Positions 6,508 through 12,381 of a stretch of 12,381 nt of DNA are shown here, one piece after another. The stretch's first letter is position 1. Each line of letters starts with the position of its first letter. Under the pieces are notes generated by a model that was not told the origin of the DNA, searched no databases, and worked only from the letters and a program-made list of their open reading frames with translations. A program made the translations under genes and the position numbers. The stretch lies in the NCBI GenBank assembly GCA_014523665.1, contig JAATVR010000362.1:1-12381 (forward strand), given 5' to 3'. The DNA is from Nitrososphaerales archaeon TH526 (GTDB lineage: Archaea > Thermoproteota > Nitrososphaeria > Nitrososphaerales > Nitrososphaeraceae).

Positions 6508-6843
6508 TTAGGCCTCTCTTTTTTTCACAAATCCTGCTGCTTGTTCTATCTCATAAACTGAATTATAACTAACTCCATCTTCCAGATTATTTTGAATAGC
6601 TTCAAATACATCATTTATTCTATTACCCATAGTCGGAGACTTTCTATTGACATGATCTTTTATCTTCTCCTTGGTAACAGGAAATGTTAAACCCTCTAGG
6701 AGATTAGCTAATTTAGAAGCTACTTGAGTATTAGTTGCTTTGTTAGTAGGTGGTTCGCCAGAAATATCCCCTACTCTGTTAATCGAGCTTTCATTACCAC
6801 CGTCACGATCTGTATAATTTGGATCACTTGAAGCATAAGACAT
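6508..6843 (-). CDS. DUF2795 family protein
   Basis: The C-terminal half carries the DUF2795 pattern: SKLANLLEGLTFPVTKEKI, DHV-x-RK, a run of helix, then YNSVYEIEQAAGFV. This is a small domain of unknown function common in actinobacteria and soil thaumarchaea. The N-terminal 40 residues are polar and probably disordered (Asp, Asn, Ser, Thr rich). An ATG at 6861 gives 117 aa (MTEEKLMS). I prefer the ATG at 6843 (111 aa, MSYASSDPNY) because GAGG sits 8 bases before it and the TATA-like TTTTTATA (6870-6877 on the plus strand) is centred about 31 bases upstream, too close to the outer ATG. The frame is intact. Function is unknown; members are often stress- or DNA-associated by guess only. Confidence 0.68.
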   Translation of the reverse strand: MSYASSDPNYTDRDGGNESSINRVGDISGEPPTNKATNTQVASKLANLLEGLTFPVTKEKIKDHVNRKSPTMGNRINDVFEAIQNNLEDGVSYNSVYEIEQAAGFVKKREA

Positions 6844-6869
6844 TAATTTTTCCTCTGTCATATAATGAG

Positions 6870-6877
6870 TTTTTATA
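6870..6877 (-). promoter_or_regulatory. TATA box of the DUF2795 gene
   Basis: On the minus strand this reads TATAAAAA. It is centred only 13 bases before the outer ATG (6861) but 31 before the inner ATG (6843), so it favours the inner start. Confidence 0.4.
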
Positions 6878-6919
6878 CTTCATAAGCATTTCATCCGGTG
6901 AAACTGACTTGCCAGAATT

Positions 6920-7145
6920 GGCTACTCCATATCCAGATTCTTATACAGATTAGGCGAATTCTATGCAAAACCTGTTAAAATTTGTAGTTCAGGCTGAAAT
7001 AGGCGGAGTTACATCTATCTTTACAAGTGATCACTTCCATCCTTGATGGCATGACAATGGATTGGGCAATTTTACATGGGTCTGGTTGCCCGGATCTACT
7101 GAATGTAGCGAGAACAACTCTCAGACATGCTTAACCATATTATGA
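6920..7145 (+). pseudogene. F420-dependent LLM-class oxidoreductase, N-terminal remnant
   Basis: From 6972 the frame reads LLKFVVQAEIGGVTSIFTSD, then HFHP, a TGA at 7044-7046, and WHDNGLGNFTWVWLPG in the same frame. This is the start of luciferase-like F420-dependent oxidoreductases related to F420-dependent glucose-6-phosphate dehydrogenase, where SDHFHPWHDN is the hallmark. In the living family HP is followed directly by W, so the three bases TGA look inserted. Upstream, GYS at 6920 and EFYAKP at about 6957 resemble the family N-terminus with a missing base before LLKF. After WLPG the similarity fades and a stop comes at 7143-7145. About 70 of some 330 residues remain. It is a dead fragment. 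Confidence 0.72.
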
Positions 7146-7167
7146 CCCCGTTTTATTAGTATATGAC

Positions 7168-7344
7168 TTAAGTGACTTTTGATCTTATTATTTCTATTGC
7201 ATCTGCAAGTACAATGTTTCTGATAATGGTAGTATTATTTGTATCAAAACCTATAGGTTTATCTCTATCATTTAATGCCAATCCACCGACAAGTATAGGT
7301 AATGAAGGAAATCTAATTCTAATCTTTCTTACCAAGTTCTTGGT
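7168..7344 (-). pseudogene. B12-binding-domain-like protein, C-terminal remnant
   Basis: On the minus strand a frame open from about 7344 reads TKNLVRKIRIRFPSLPILVG, then GLALNDRDKPIGFDTNNTTIIRN and IVLADAIEIIRSKVT, with TAA at 7168-7170. The core (lr..fP.lPilvGG, later ADA-x-E-x-I) resembles the last third of the cobalamin-binding (B12-binding) domain found in MerR-type regulators and corrinoid proteins. The DxHxxG cobalamin signature would lie upstream and is absent here. The fragment ends abruptly where the kinase fragment of the opposite strand begins (about 7345-7350), so this marks a rearrangement junction. The family call is moderate; a Rossmann-like fragment of another kind is possible. 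Confidence 0.45.
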
Positions 7345-7349
7345 AGTCT

Positions 7350-8107
7350 GAAAGAGAAATTAAGATATTATCTGAATTGAATTATCCCAATAGTGTCAAT
7401 ATCTTTTACTGGAATGTAGGAGGTGATGCACCTAGGTTTTGCCTTATTACGTTATGGAATTTTTACAGGGTGGATCATTAAAAGAATATGTGGACGAGAA
7501 ATTTAGTAATGACATTAAATTTGTCTTCGAACCAACTTGGGCAATCAGTATGATAATACTACCTATTTGCAATGCACTAGCTCAAACCCATAGTGCACAG
7601 GTATATCACAGAGACCTAAAGCCTGATAATATTATGTTCATTGATAAAACAAGATCCGGAATTAAAATAGCAGATTGGAGATTAGTAAAAGGAGACGCAA
7701 TCGATAGGAGATCTTTGGAGCTTACAGCTGTCACATCAGATGGACAGATAGGTGGAACACCCGGATATTGCTCTCCAGAACAATGGTTTGTATATAATAC
7801 AGACGAAATAGACGGACGCACTGATATTTACTCACTAGGCATTATCTTCTATGAAATGCTCACGAGAAGAAGGCCAGTTCCATACAATATGAATGACCCA
7901 AAAACATTAGAAGCGAAGCAGCAGCATCAACTTCAGCCTTCCCAGCCATCAGTTTCAAATCAAAATTCGATTGATCTTCCATCAAAGTATAATCTTAACG
8001 TTACTCCCGAATTAGATAAGTGCATTCTAAAGATGATTAATGTCGATCCTAATAAAATACATAGCTCAATTTGGGATTTAATAACAGATCTCGACAAGAT
8101 GAAATAA
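7350..8107 (+). pseudogene. Ser/Thr protein kinase (Hanks-type), N-lobe lost, DFG mutated
   Basis: Similarity starts in helix C (EREIKILSELNYPNSVNIFY, frame from 7350), then crosses a one-base deletion near 7437-7441 into LPYYVMEFLQGGSLKEYV. The C-lobe follows: YHRDLKPDNIMF (HRD catalytic loop intact), IKIADWRLVKG where DFG should stand (now DWR), GTPGYCSPEQW (activation-loop end) and DGRTDIYSLGIIFYEML (helix F Asp). A Gln-rich insert near 8090-8110 of the usual numbering is seen as QQHQLQPSQPS. The glycine-rich loop and the VAIK lysine are missing because the gene is cut at about 7350. Together with the frameshift and the DFG change this cannot be an active kinase. A frame starting at TTG 7439 (222 aa) is open to 8107 but lacks any upstream context for translation. 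Confidence 0.82.
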
Positions 8108-8272
8108 AGGACGTGATGATGATATTACCAATGTCCTAACCCTCAATTTATCATTCTTAGAGCCTATAAAATAGGTATAACTATTTACAGCAATCTGTTT
8201 ACCGACAATAAAGTACCAATCAGTCTATCAATTAGCACAGTATCGCTTAGATTGTCTGTATACTTTTTCTTT

Positions 8273-8979
8273 CTATTTCTCTATGACTCCTTCTGTAGAG
8301 ACTCTTTCACTTCGCAATTCCTCGCTGAATTTCCTAGTCTCATTTACTAACTTCGTTTTCACTATTATTTCTTCCTTTAGATAGTGGTACTTTGAGACCT
8401 CCGGTACTCATTTTTGAGAAAAAGTGTAATAATCTCTTCATTTGTTGGAATACTTGAATCATTTAGTGATTCCTCTGTCTGGTCTTTCTCGGTGTTGATT
8501 CGTTCTCGGGCATCAGTTAGTGGTCTTGTTTCAATATTTAGTTCATTATGTATAAGCGGAAGCTGATTTGTCTTTACTTCTGTTAGCGATTCTTTTATTA
8601 CTTTTGCTTCTTCTGAATGTGTCTCTTTTGATATCTCTAATTTTTCATCTAGGACCGGGATTATAACTAGGTCATCAGTGATTCTAGCATCATGTCCTGC
8701 AAATTGTGATTGTGAAAGGACGGGAGGTGAATCCCTCAGAAACTTGTCCTTTGCTTCTTCGGCAGTGATATCAAATAGCAAAATGGTGCCATTATAACCC
8801 AGGACTAATTCACGTGGAATGTATAACTCTTCTTTACTTATAATTCCTTTTTCTATTAAAACATAATCCTGGGTTACTTGCTTTACTTCCCCTAAACCTT
8901 CATCATTCTTTCCTCTTGCTTCCTTTTTAACCATATCACCCCAGTCTATATCATCACTATAAGAACTACTTTCAAACAT
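8273..8979 (-). CDS. PRC-barrel and DUF2382 domain protein, 3' frameshift
   Basis: The N-terminal PRC-barrel spans about residues 10-85 (DIDWGDMVKKEARGKNDEGL, YVLIEKGIISKEELYIPREL, FDITAEEAKDKFLRDSPP). It is followed by a linker and a DUF2382-type domain from about 110 (IPVLDEKLEIS, EEAKVIKES). Such pairs are linked to stress or photosystem-type binding roles in bacteria; in thaumarchaea the role is unknown. The long frame stops at 8377. One base restored near 8402-8404 lets it continue as EVSKYHYLKEEIIVKTKLVN, then ETRKFSEELRSERV, to TAG at 8273-8275, the expected second half of DUF2382. The start at 8979 (MFESSSYSDD) is chosen because a TATA-like box lies about 29 bases upstream. An ATG at 9003 adds eight residues. 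Confidence 0.75.
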
Positions 8980-9003
8980 CCGATACCGTATAGTGTTTAT
9001 CAT

Positions 9004-9012
9004 TGAATTTAA
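9004..9012 (-). promoter_or_regulatory. TATA-like box of the PRC-barrel gene
   Basis: The minus strand reads TTAAATTC. It is centred about 29 bases before the ATG at 8979 and only about 5 before the ATG at 9003, so it favours the inner start. Confidence 0.35.
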
Positions 9013-9257
9013 CCATTACCAGTCCGCTTAGTCTGGTATGGGTCCACTTCTTGGATCAGTTCATAGAACTATTAATACAATCGATTAATCATGATGAAGT
9101 GTAATTAAATAAGCGGCATTCTCTTATTAGACATGCGACAGCTTCAGTTCTTGAAGCCAATTAAAGTGGGTCCACGCAATGACTTTTTGCTTCGTCTACT
9201 GCTACTTGAGCTATTGGTTGCACCTTCTAAATAGCTTGTTGATTATGGTATTATATA

Positions 9258-9585
9258 ATGGATCGACTACAGCAGCAGCAAGAAGTACTAAAGCAAGAAC
9301 TGACTGTCTCTCAGATCTACGTACATACGGAAAGCAGTTTAAACAGATTCAGATGCGATATTCTGATGGGCATAACGGCAGGTGTGCTCTTGGAGTGATC
9401 ATGTCATATTATGGTTGGGATGGTAAAGATGATCCCCAAGCCGCTAAAAATTGTTGGGCACATTAATTGCATTGAGCTATGCTGGCATTGACAAAAACTT
9501 ACTAACAAAACTGAATGATTCAGGGATGCCATTTGATGAAATTGCCGATCACATTGATAAAATTGGCAGCAGCAAGAATTGGTGA
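9258..9585 (+). pseudogene. Small DUF6197-like protein, two frameshifts
   Basis: The protein can be pieced together from three frames. MDRLQQQQEVLKQELTVSQI (ATG 9258) runs to about 9350. RYSDGHNGRCALGVIMSYYG (from 9356) follows in another frame until a stop at 9464-9466. GTLIALSYAGIDKNLLTKLN, with DSGMPFDEIADHID (from 9457), follows in the third frame to TGA at 9583-9585. Cys-Ala-Leu-Gly followed later by LND-x-G-x-x-F-x-E-I-A resembles small proteins annotated as DUF6197 (mostly unknown or phage-associated), so the name is tentative. Each frame change equals one missing base. A long continuous frame from 9179 also covers part of it but begins with a hydrophobic segment unrelated to this family. 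A TATA-like TCTAAATAG lies at about 9226-9234. Confidence 0.55.
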
Positions 9586-10107
9586 AGAATTGACCAAGTC
9601 AGCTGCATTCCTTTTCTGATCTTCTAATTATTTTTTAAATTTTCCATATCATATTGTTCTTGTGGTAAGGAAAGGCATTATCTTAACCGCCGCCTAGCAG
9701 AAATAAACTTAAGTTAAGGTTGTACTTAGGTTACATGGGTTGTTCTCAAGTATTAGCTACTTGTATTAACTAGCCATGAATCGGAAGAATGGGACTCGAT
9801 AGGCGATGCTCGCTTTACGTAATTAGTTGAGACCGGTCAGAATAATTATTGGTAAGATATGAGTGCGTAGGTTTTAAAGTTAATCTCCGGCTTCCGACGT
9901 GTTATTATATTATCCTGTGCCTTTCGTTTTCATTCATTTTAATCCCTACAATTAAAATATCAGAGCGCCTGCAACTACTCCCATACTTTGAAGGAGTCCA
10001 AAGTCTACAGAAGAGGAGGGAATCGTCGAAATACTGTTATATACGATTTCAGGACCAATCTGAATGATACTAGATACCATAGAGGAAACAATTACCGTCT
10101 TTGTCTC
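9586..10107. other. 522-base stretch without a supported gene
   Basis: A plus-strand frame at 9849-10067 is open but has no promoter-start relation and unusual composition, and the opposite strand shows only a short piece (about 9983-10090) with a hydrophobic MGVVAGALIF end. Small hairpins occur: CAAGTA/TACTTG with a 5-base loop near 9746-9762 and GCGA/TCGC near 9803-9813. I see nothing that I can name; old gene remains are possible. Confidence 0.4.
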
Positions 10108-10503
10108 TTAAACGCGGGGGTTACTACCAATTGAAAATGCGTCTATTGAGGATATCTTACCACGCCACGGATTCACTGCGACATACGTTGGAGGCATACC
10201 CGGTGAATAAACTGTGGCCTTCTCTAGGTGTATGTATTCGGGTTCACTATTAGTGGCCTTTTCCCTTTGGTCCTGAAAGAACCTCTTGTACTCTTCCTGA
10301 GTACTCTTTCCTATGGCTATTTCGTTTGCATCAGTGGTCTGAAACTGTTCGCTACGGAGTGTAGACATTAAATCATAGTATTTTTTGGAACGCATAGTAA
10401 TTCCTGCAACGACTAACCCTCTCATATAAAGAGTAATCCCTGTGCCGACTCCCGGTCGTTCTACTTCTTCTACGAAATATTCAAGAATTTTATCAGAAAC
10501 CAA
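10108..10503 (-). CDS. GvpU-like gas-vesicle accessory family protein
   Basis: This 131-aa protein is best matched by memory to the GvpU-type family: GVGTGITLYMRGLVVAGITM, then KKYYDLM, later YIHLEKATVYSPG, and WRGKISSIDAFSIG near the C-terminus. This is the order seen in GvpU (GITLNVGG..VSG..., YFE, IHL, WRG...SVDGFSLG). No other gas-vesicle gene is present in the window, so a gas-vesicle role is doubtful; the domain probably has broader use. The start is a TTG, supported by a TATA box exactly 27 bases upstream (10525-10535) and the absence of any ATG nearby. It lies 52 bases downstream of the 88-aa unknown gene on the same strand. Intact. Function unknown beyond family likeness. Confidence 0.5.
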   Translation of the reverse strand: MVSDKILEYFVEEVERPGVGTGITLYMRGLVVAGITMRSKKYYDLMSTLRSEQFQTTDANEIAIGKSTQEEYKRFFQDQREKATNSEPEYIHLEKATVYSPGMPPTYVAVNPWRGKISSIDAFSIGSNPRV

Positions 10504-10524
10504 TCTTGGTTTGTTATTGTTTTT

Positions 10525-10535
10525 GATATATAAAG
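10525..10535 (-). promoter_or_regulatory. TATA box of the GvpU-like gene
   Basis: On the minus strand this reads CTTTATATATC. It is centred 27 bases before the TTG at 10503 and predicts a leaderless transcript beginning at or next to that TTG. Confidence 0.55.
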
Positions 10536-10555
10536 AATGTTAAGGCTGGCTAAGG

Positions 10556-10822
10556 TTAGAAGATTGAACGACCAGCATTGTTTGAGACAAGTGATGGCCG
10601 CCCTACCTTTGGATATTGCTTTCTGTTGATATTAACACAATGGGTTATATTGACTAAAAGACTTTCTAAGTGGGAGTTGAGGAAAACTGTGTGAAAGGGA
10701 GCAACTTCCCCAAGATTACTTACCAAGAAAACCTCAACTCCCGTTGTAGCATACGACACATACCTATTCACGCTGCGACCATTTGGTCCCTGCGTAACGG
10801 GTAGTATCTTGTTATATGGCAT
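10556..10822 (-). CDS. 88-aa protein of unknown function
   Basis: The frame begins MPYNKILPVTQGPNGRSVNR and has two beta-strand-like hydrophobic parts (VEVFLVSNLGEV and SHLESLLVNITHCVNI). No membrane segment, signal peptide or metal motif is visible. The ATG start is supported by a TATA-like CAATAAAAC (10841-10849 on the plus strand) about 23 bases upstream. The gene sits head-to-tail with the GvpU-like gene, 52 bases apart, though that gene has its own TATA box. An 11-bp inverted repeat lies inside the frame (10672-10742). I do not recognise a family. It might be a fragment of a longer protein, since the C-terminus is abrupt. Confidence 0.45.
   Translation of the reverse strand: MPYNKILPVTQGPNGRSVNRYVSYATTGVEVFLVSNLGEVAPFHTVFLNSHLESLLVNITHCVNINRKQYPKVGRPSLVSNNAGRSIF
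10672..10742. repeat. 11-bp perfect inverted repeat inside the 88-aa gene
   Basis: GGGAGTTGAGG (10672-10682) and CCTCAACTCCC (10732-10742) are exact inverted copies separated by 49 bases. The segment could form a long hairpin or be an invertible or recombined segment. It is inside an otherwise open frame. Confidence 0.6.
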
Positions 10823-10840
10823 AGTAGTGATTGCTGATAA

Positions 10841-10849
10841 GTTTTATTG
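10841..10849 (-). promoter_or_regulatory. TATA-like box of the 88-aa gene
   Basis: CAATAAAAC on the minus strand is centred about 23 bases before the ATG at 10822, slightly short of the 25-28 seen for its neighbours but still acceptable for a leaderless start. Confidence 0.35.
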
Positions 10850-10911
10850 TTGAAATCATCATCAAGTAGGTAAGTGCAGTCGTTGAGAGGATACCCAGTC
10901 AACACCTGCTA

Positions 10912-11097
10912 ATGGCTGCTCTCGTCGCCGTTTTAAACACACTGAAAGCTAATCCGTACGGATTAAATCTATTATCTAGTTCGTCTCTTGACATCGAAGA
11001 TTATACTGCTAATGACATCGATGGAAAAAACCTATTGCATTTTGCAGAATCATGTTATAATATGCTATTGAAGAGTTATGCAAAGACCATTACGTAA
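10912..11097 (+). CDS. 61-aa protein of unknown function
   Basis: The ATG at 10912 opens a 61-aa frame beginning MAALVAVLNTLKANPYGLNL and ending in a helix-like stretch (LLHFAESCYNMLLKSYAKTI). Codon use looks coding and the middle is acidic (SLDIEDYTANDID). No TATA box stands at the expected distance upstream (around 10885), so it could be a remnant of a larger gene or an internal start. No family is recognised. Confidence 0.35.
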   Translation: MAALVAVLNTLKANPYGLNLLSSSSLDIEDYTANDIDGKNLLHFAESCYNMLLKSYAKTIT

Positions 11098-11108
11098 TCA
11101 ATTTATGA

Positions 11109-11435
11109 TCAGCTGGATATTGTTAATTCAATAATTAAGCCTTCATTCCAGTTGTACTTTGTTTTCATTAACTTTTGAACTTCACTAGCCAATTCTGGAG
11201 CGTTGTCTTTACTAATTATTCGAGCATTACCCTCAGATATAATATTATTTATAGAGAATTTGATCTTTTGATTGTGTAGAATATTTTGAACCCAGTGTGC
11301 TTTGTACCTACGTTCTGATATCACATAATACCTTTGCAGATATCCAACAAACCAGATTTCTATTGTATGCTGTTTGCCTGTCTTCCATCCTCTTGTTGTA
11401 AGATATAAGAATTGAGACTCATTGGGCAAATTCAA
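11109..11435 (-). CDS. Deazaflavin (F420)-dependent nitroreductase-like protein (Ddn/PNPOx-like)
   Basis: This 108-aa split-barrel protein starts at a TTG and reads FLYLTTRGWKTGKQHTIEIW at residues 9-28. That is the F420-phosphate-binding signature of the Ddn / DUF385 family (LTT-x-GRKTG-x-x-H..E.WFV). RYYVISERRYKAHWVQNI follows, then an ARII strand and a C-terminal helix with the closing strand. Such proteins use reduced F420 to reduce quinones or other acceptors, or only bind F420. The invariant small residue after RG is Trp here instead of Arg or Lys (RGWKTG). The frame is open upstream for about ten more codons (INIDDKNIYL before the TTG) without an ATG. An AT-rich TATA-like box at about 11461-11469, some 30 bases upstream, supports the TTG. 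The family is confident. Confidence 0.75.
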   Translation of the reverse strand: MNLPNESQFLYLTTRGWKTGKQHTIEIWFVGYLQRYYVISERRYKAHWVQNILHNQKIKFSINNIISEGNARIISKDNAPELASEVQKLMKTKYNWNEGLIIELTISS

Positions 11436-11460
11436 ATAAATGTTCTTATCGTCTATATTA

Positions 11461-11469
11461 ATTATTTAT
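11461..11469 (-). promoter_or_regulatory. TATA-like box of the Ddn-like gene
   Basis: GATAAATAAT-like sequence on the minus strand is centred about 30 bases before the TTG at 11435. Confidence 0.35.
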
Positions 11470-11507
11470 CACTTGCATACAGCTTTTGCAGCATAACAGA
11501 TTGCAGA

Positions 11508-11517
11508 AGTTTTTATA
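11508..11517 (+). promoter_or_regulatory. TATA box upstream of the 49-aa membrane protein
   Basis: GTTTTTATAC is a strong archaeal TATA-like box. It predicts a start near 11540, leaving a leader of about 50 bases before the ATG at 11592, or else a separate small RNA. Confidence 0.4.
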
Positions 11518-11591
11518 CAAGAGATCTAAGTAATAAGATATAGAAGCGCCAAGCCAAGGTAGATAACAAAGTTAATCAAAACCTATTTCTC

Positions 11592-11741
11592 ATGATTAGA
11601 ATTATACGGTTTGGAATGTTTGAGTATTTGTTGATGCAAGTAATTGACATAAAAGAAGCGGCCGTATTTATTCCACTTGGATTTGGATTATTAGTTGGGG
11701 TGGTATATGCTATAATCTCATCAATACGTCGTAAAGACTAA
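11592..11741 (+). CDS. 49-aa single-pass membrane protein
   Basis: The ATG at 11592 and TAA at 11739-11741 enclose 49 codons. The N-terminus MIRIIRFGMFEYLLMQVIDI is amphipathic. A clear transmembrane segment, AAVFIPLGFGLLVGVVYAII, spans about residues 23-42 and is followed by the positive tail SSIRRKD, which by the positive-inside rule would face the cytoplasm. A TATA box lies at 11508-11517. No family is recognised. Small one-TM proteins of this sort often attach to larger membrane complexes, but that is only a guess here. It is intact. Confidence 0.55.
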   Translation: MIRIIRFGMFEYLLMQVIDIKEAAVFIPLGFGLLVGVVYAIISSIRRKD

Positions 11742-11784
11742 TCATAAAACCACTTACACAAAAAAAAGTCACCTACCACCTACG

Positions 11785-12227
11785 CTACTGATGCCAAAAG
11801 ATCAAGGATAGGCGGAATGCGTCAAAAGCGTCATCAAATGAAGTAGCATCTTTATCTAATGAGCCTTTCCCCATTTTCTACGGCAGTACGAAGAGCAGTG
11901 ATTAGTTTGTTATGTCTTGGATGGATGGCTACCATGCCATTTTGATACTCTAGAAGTTCCTTACAGTGTGCCAGTATATTCTTATGCTCCTTGCTGAAGG
12001 GCACAGGTATCACAAACATACTTTGCTGTAAGAATTGCAGATCATATACTGATGGGTAAGCCTTCTTATAATACTGGATTTGCTTCATGTATTCAGGGTC
12101 TTCATGTAATGCATTAAACACAGGAAATATCAGTAGCCCTCCCTTGTTTACATTTACTAATAAAATCGATGAGGATTCGTCATATATAACTTATCGGAAG
12201 CAACTCTTTGTTTTCCAATACTGAGTT
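11785..12227 (-). pseudogene. Terminase-large-subunit-like (RNase H fold) remnant, frameshifted
   Basis: Minus-strand homology is spread over at least two or three frames. From about 12190 it reads VIYDESSSILLVNVNKGGLL, then IFPVFNALHEDPEYMKQIQY and FVIPVPFSKEHKNILAHCKE, then MVAIHPRHNKLITALRTAVENG. A one-base insertion in the G4 run (plus-strand C4 at about 11871-11874) causes an early stop at 11852. Removing it gives KGSLDKDATSFDDAFDAFRL and SLIFWHQ, ending with TAG at 11785-11787. VP-x-x-FSKEHK, KL-x-x-x-LRTA and the closing DD-x-FDAFRLSL pattern resemble the nuclease half of phage terminase large subunits. The 5' side is broken again near 12190 (ELLPISY in another frame) and may continue to the window end in scrambled form. 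It is probably a proviral scar. Confidence 0.55.
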
Positions 12228-12381
12228 TTTCCTAGTAGAGCAAGTTTACTTGATAACAGGAATGACCCCTTTTGAATGTTATCTAATGTGTAGTTCTCAT
12301 ACCAACAATAGGTTCTGATGTTCTAACAGTATGTCTGTCATACGGTAACAAATATGATGTCTCACGTAAATGATATTGTCA

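Noticed and set aside
7345..7395. Extension of the B12-binding fragment further upstream on the minus strand (DNILISLSDYQ)
   Set aside because: The same bases read on the plus strand as kinase helix C (EREIKILSELNYPN), which is the stronger match; the minus-strand likeness is probably chance.
9849..10067. 72-aa plus-strand open frame
   Set aside because: No TATA box at the right distance, no family likeness, and a Cys/Tyr-rich composition unlike its neighbours.

Overview
The window reads as archaeal DNA, most likely from an ammonia-oxidising thaumarchaeon of the Nitrososphaerales (Nitrosocosmicus-like). This is an inference. It rests on AT-rich composition, A/T-rich TATA-like boxes centred about 23-31 bases upstream of many start codons (leaderless transcription, including GTG and TTG starts), F420-dependent enzyme families, and a typical soil-thaumarchaeal set: PRC-barrel/DUF2382, DUF2795, dodecin, SRPBCC, M23 peptidase and short charged proteins. 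No tRNA, rRNA, CRISPR array or intact insertion sequence was recognised.

Layout. 1-81 holds the 5' end of a small minus-strand charged protein. 246-702 is an M23 (LytM) metallopeptidase whose last 20 codons are shifted by one base in a T6 tract. 1116-1280 is a 54-aa minus-strand protein. 1689-3214 is a two-gene glycan block: a NodB-like polysaccharide deacetylase and a NeuD/PglD-like hexapeptide acyltransferase. 3222-3640 is a decayed DoxX gene. 3674-4594 (minus) is an Fpg/Nei DNA glycosylase with Ser in place of the catalytic N-terminal Pro. 4833-5257 is a badly frameshifted C-terminal fragment of an alpha/beta-hydrolase esterase. 5325-5533 is a frameshifted dodecin. About 5625-5749 is a candidate structured non-coding RNA with its own TATA box and U-tract. 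5857-6318 is an SRPBCC protein and 6508-6843 (minus) a DUF2795 protein.

6920-8107 is a mosaic of three broken genes: an F420-dependent LLM-class oxidoreductase remnant, a B12-binding-domain remnant (minus), and a Ser/Thr kinase without its N-lobe and with a mutated DFG motif. 8273-8979 (minus) is a PRC-barrel/DUF2382 protein with a 3' frameshift. 9258-9585 is a small DUF6197-like protein with two frameshifts. 9586-10107 is empty. 10108-10822 (minus) holds a GvpU-like protein and an unknown 88-aa protein. They are followed by a 61-aa unknown (+), a Ddn-type F420 enzyme (minus), a 49-aa one-TM protein (+), and a terminase-large-subunit-like remnant (minus) that runs towards the window end.

The most striking property is the density of broken genes: about ten of some twenty recognisable genes carry frameshifts, stops or truncations. 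Some (esterase, DoxX, LLM/B12/kinase) carry several lesions and look like true decay. Others (M23, dodecin, PRC/DUF2382, terminase) carry a single-base indel and could be assembly or sequencing errors. The picture fits an accessory, eroding region with a proviral scar. The best candidate for something undescribed is the RNA at about 5625-5749.
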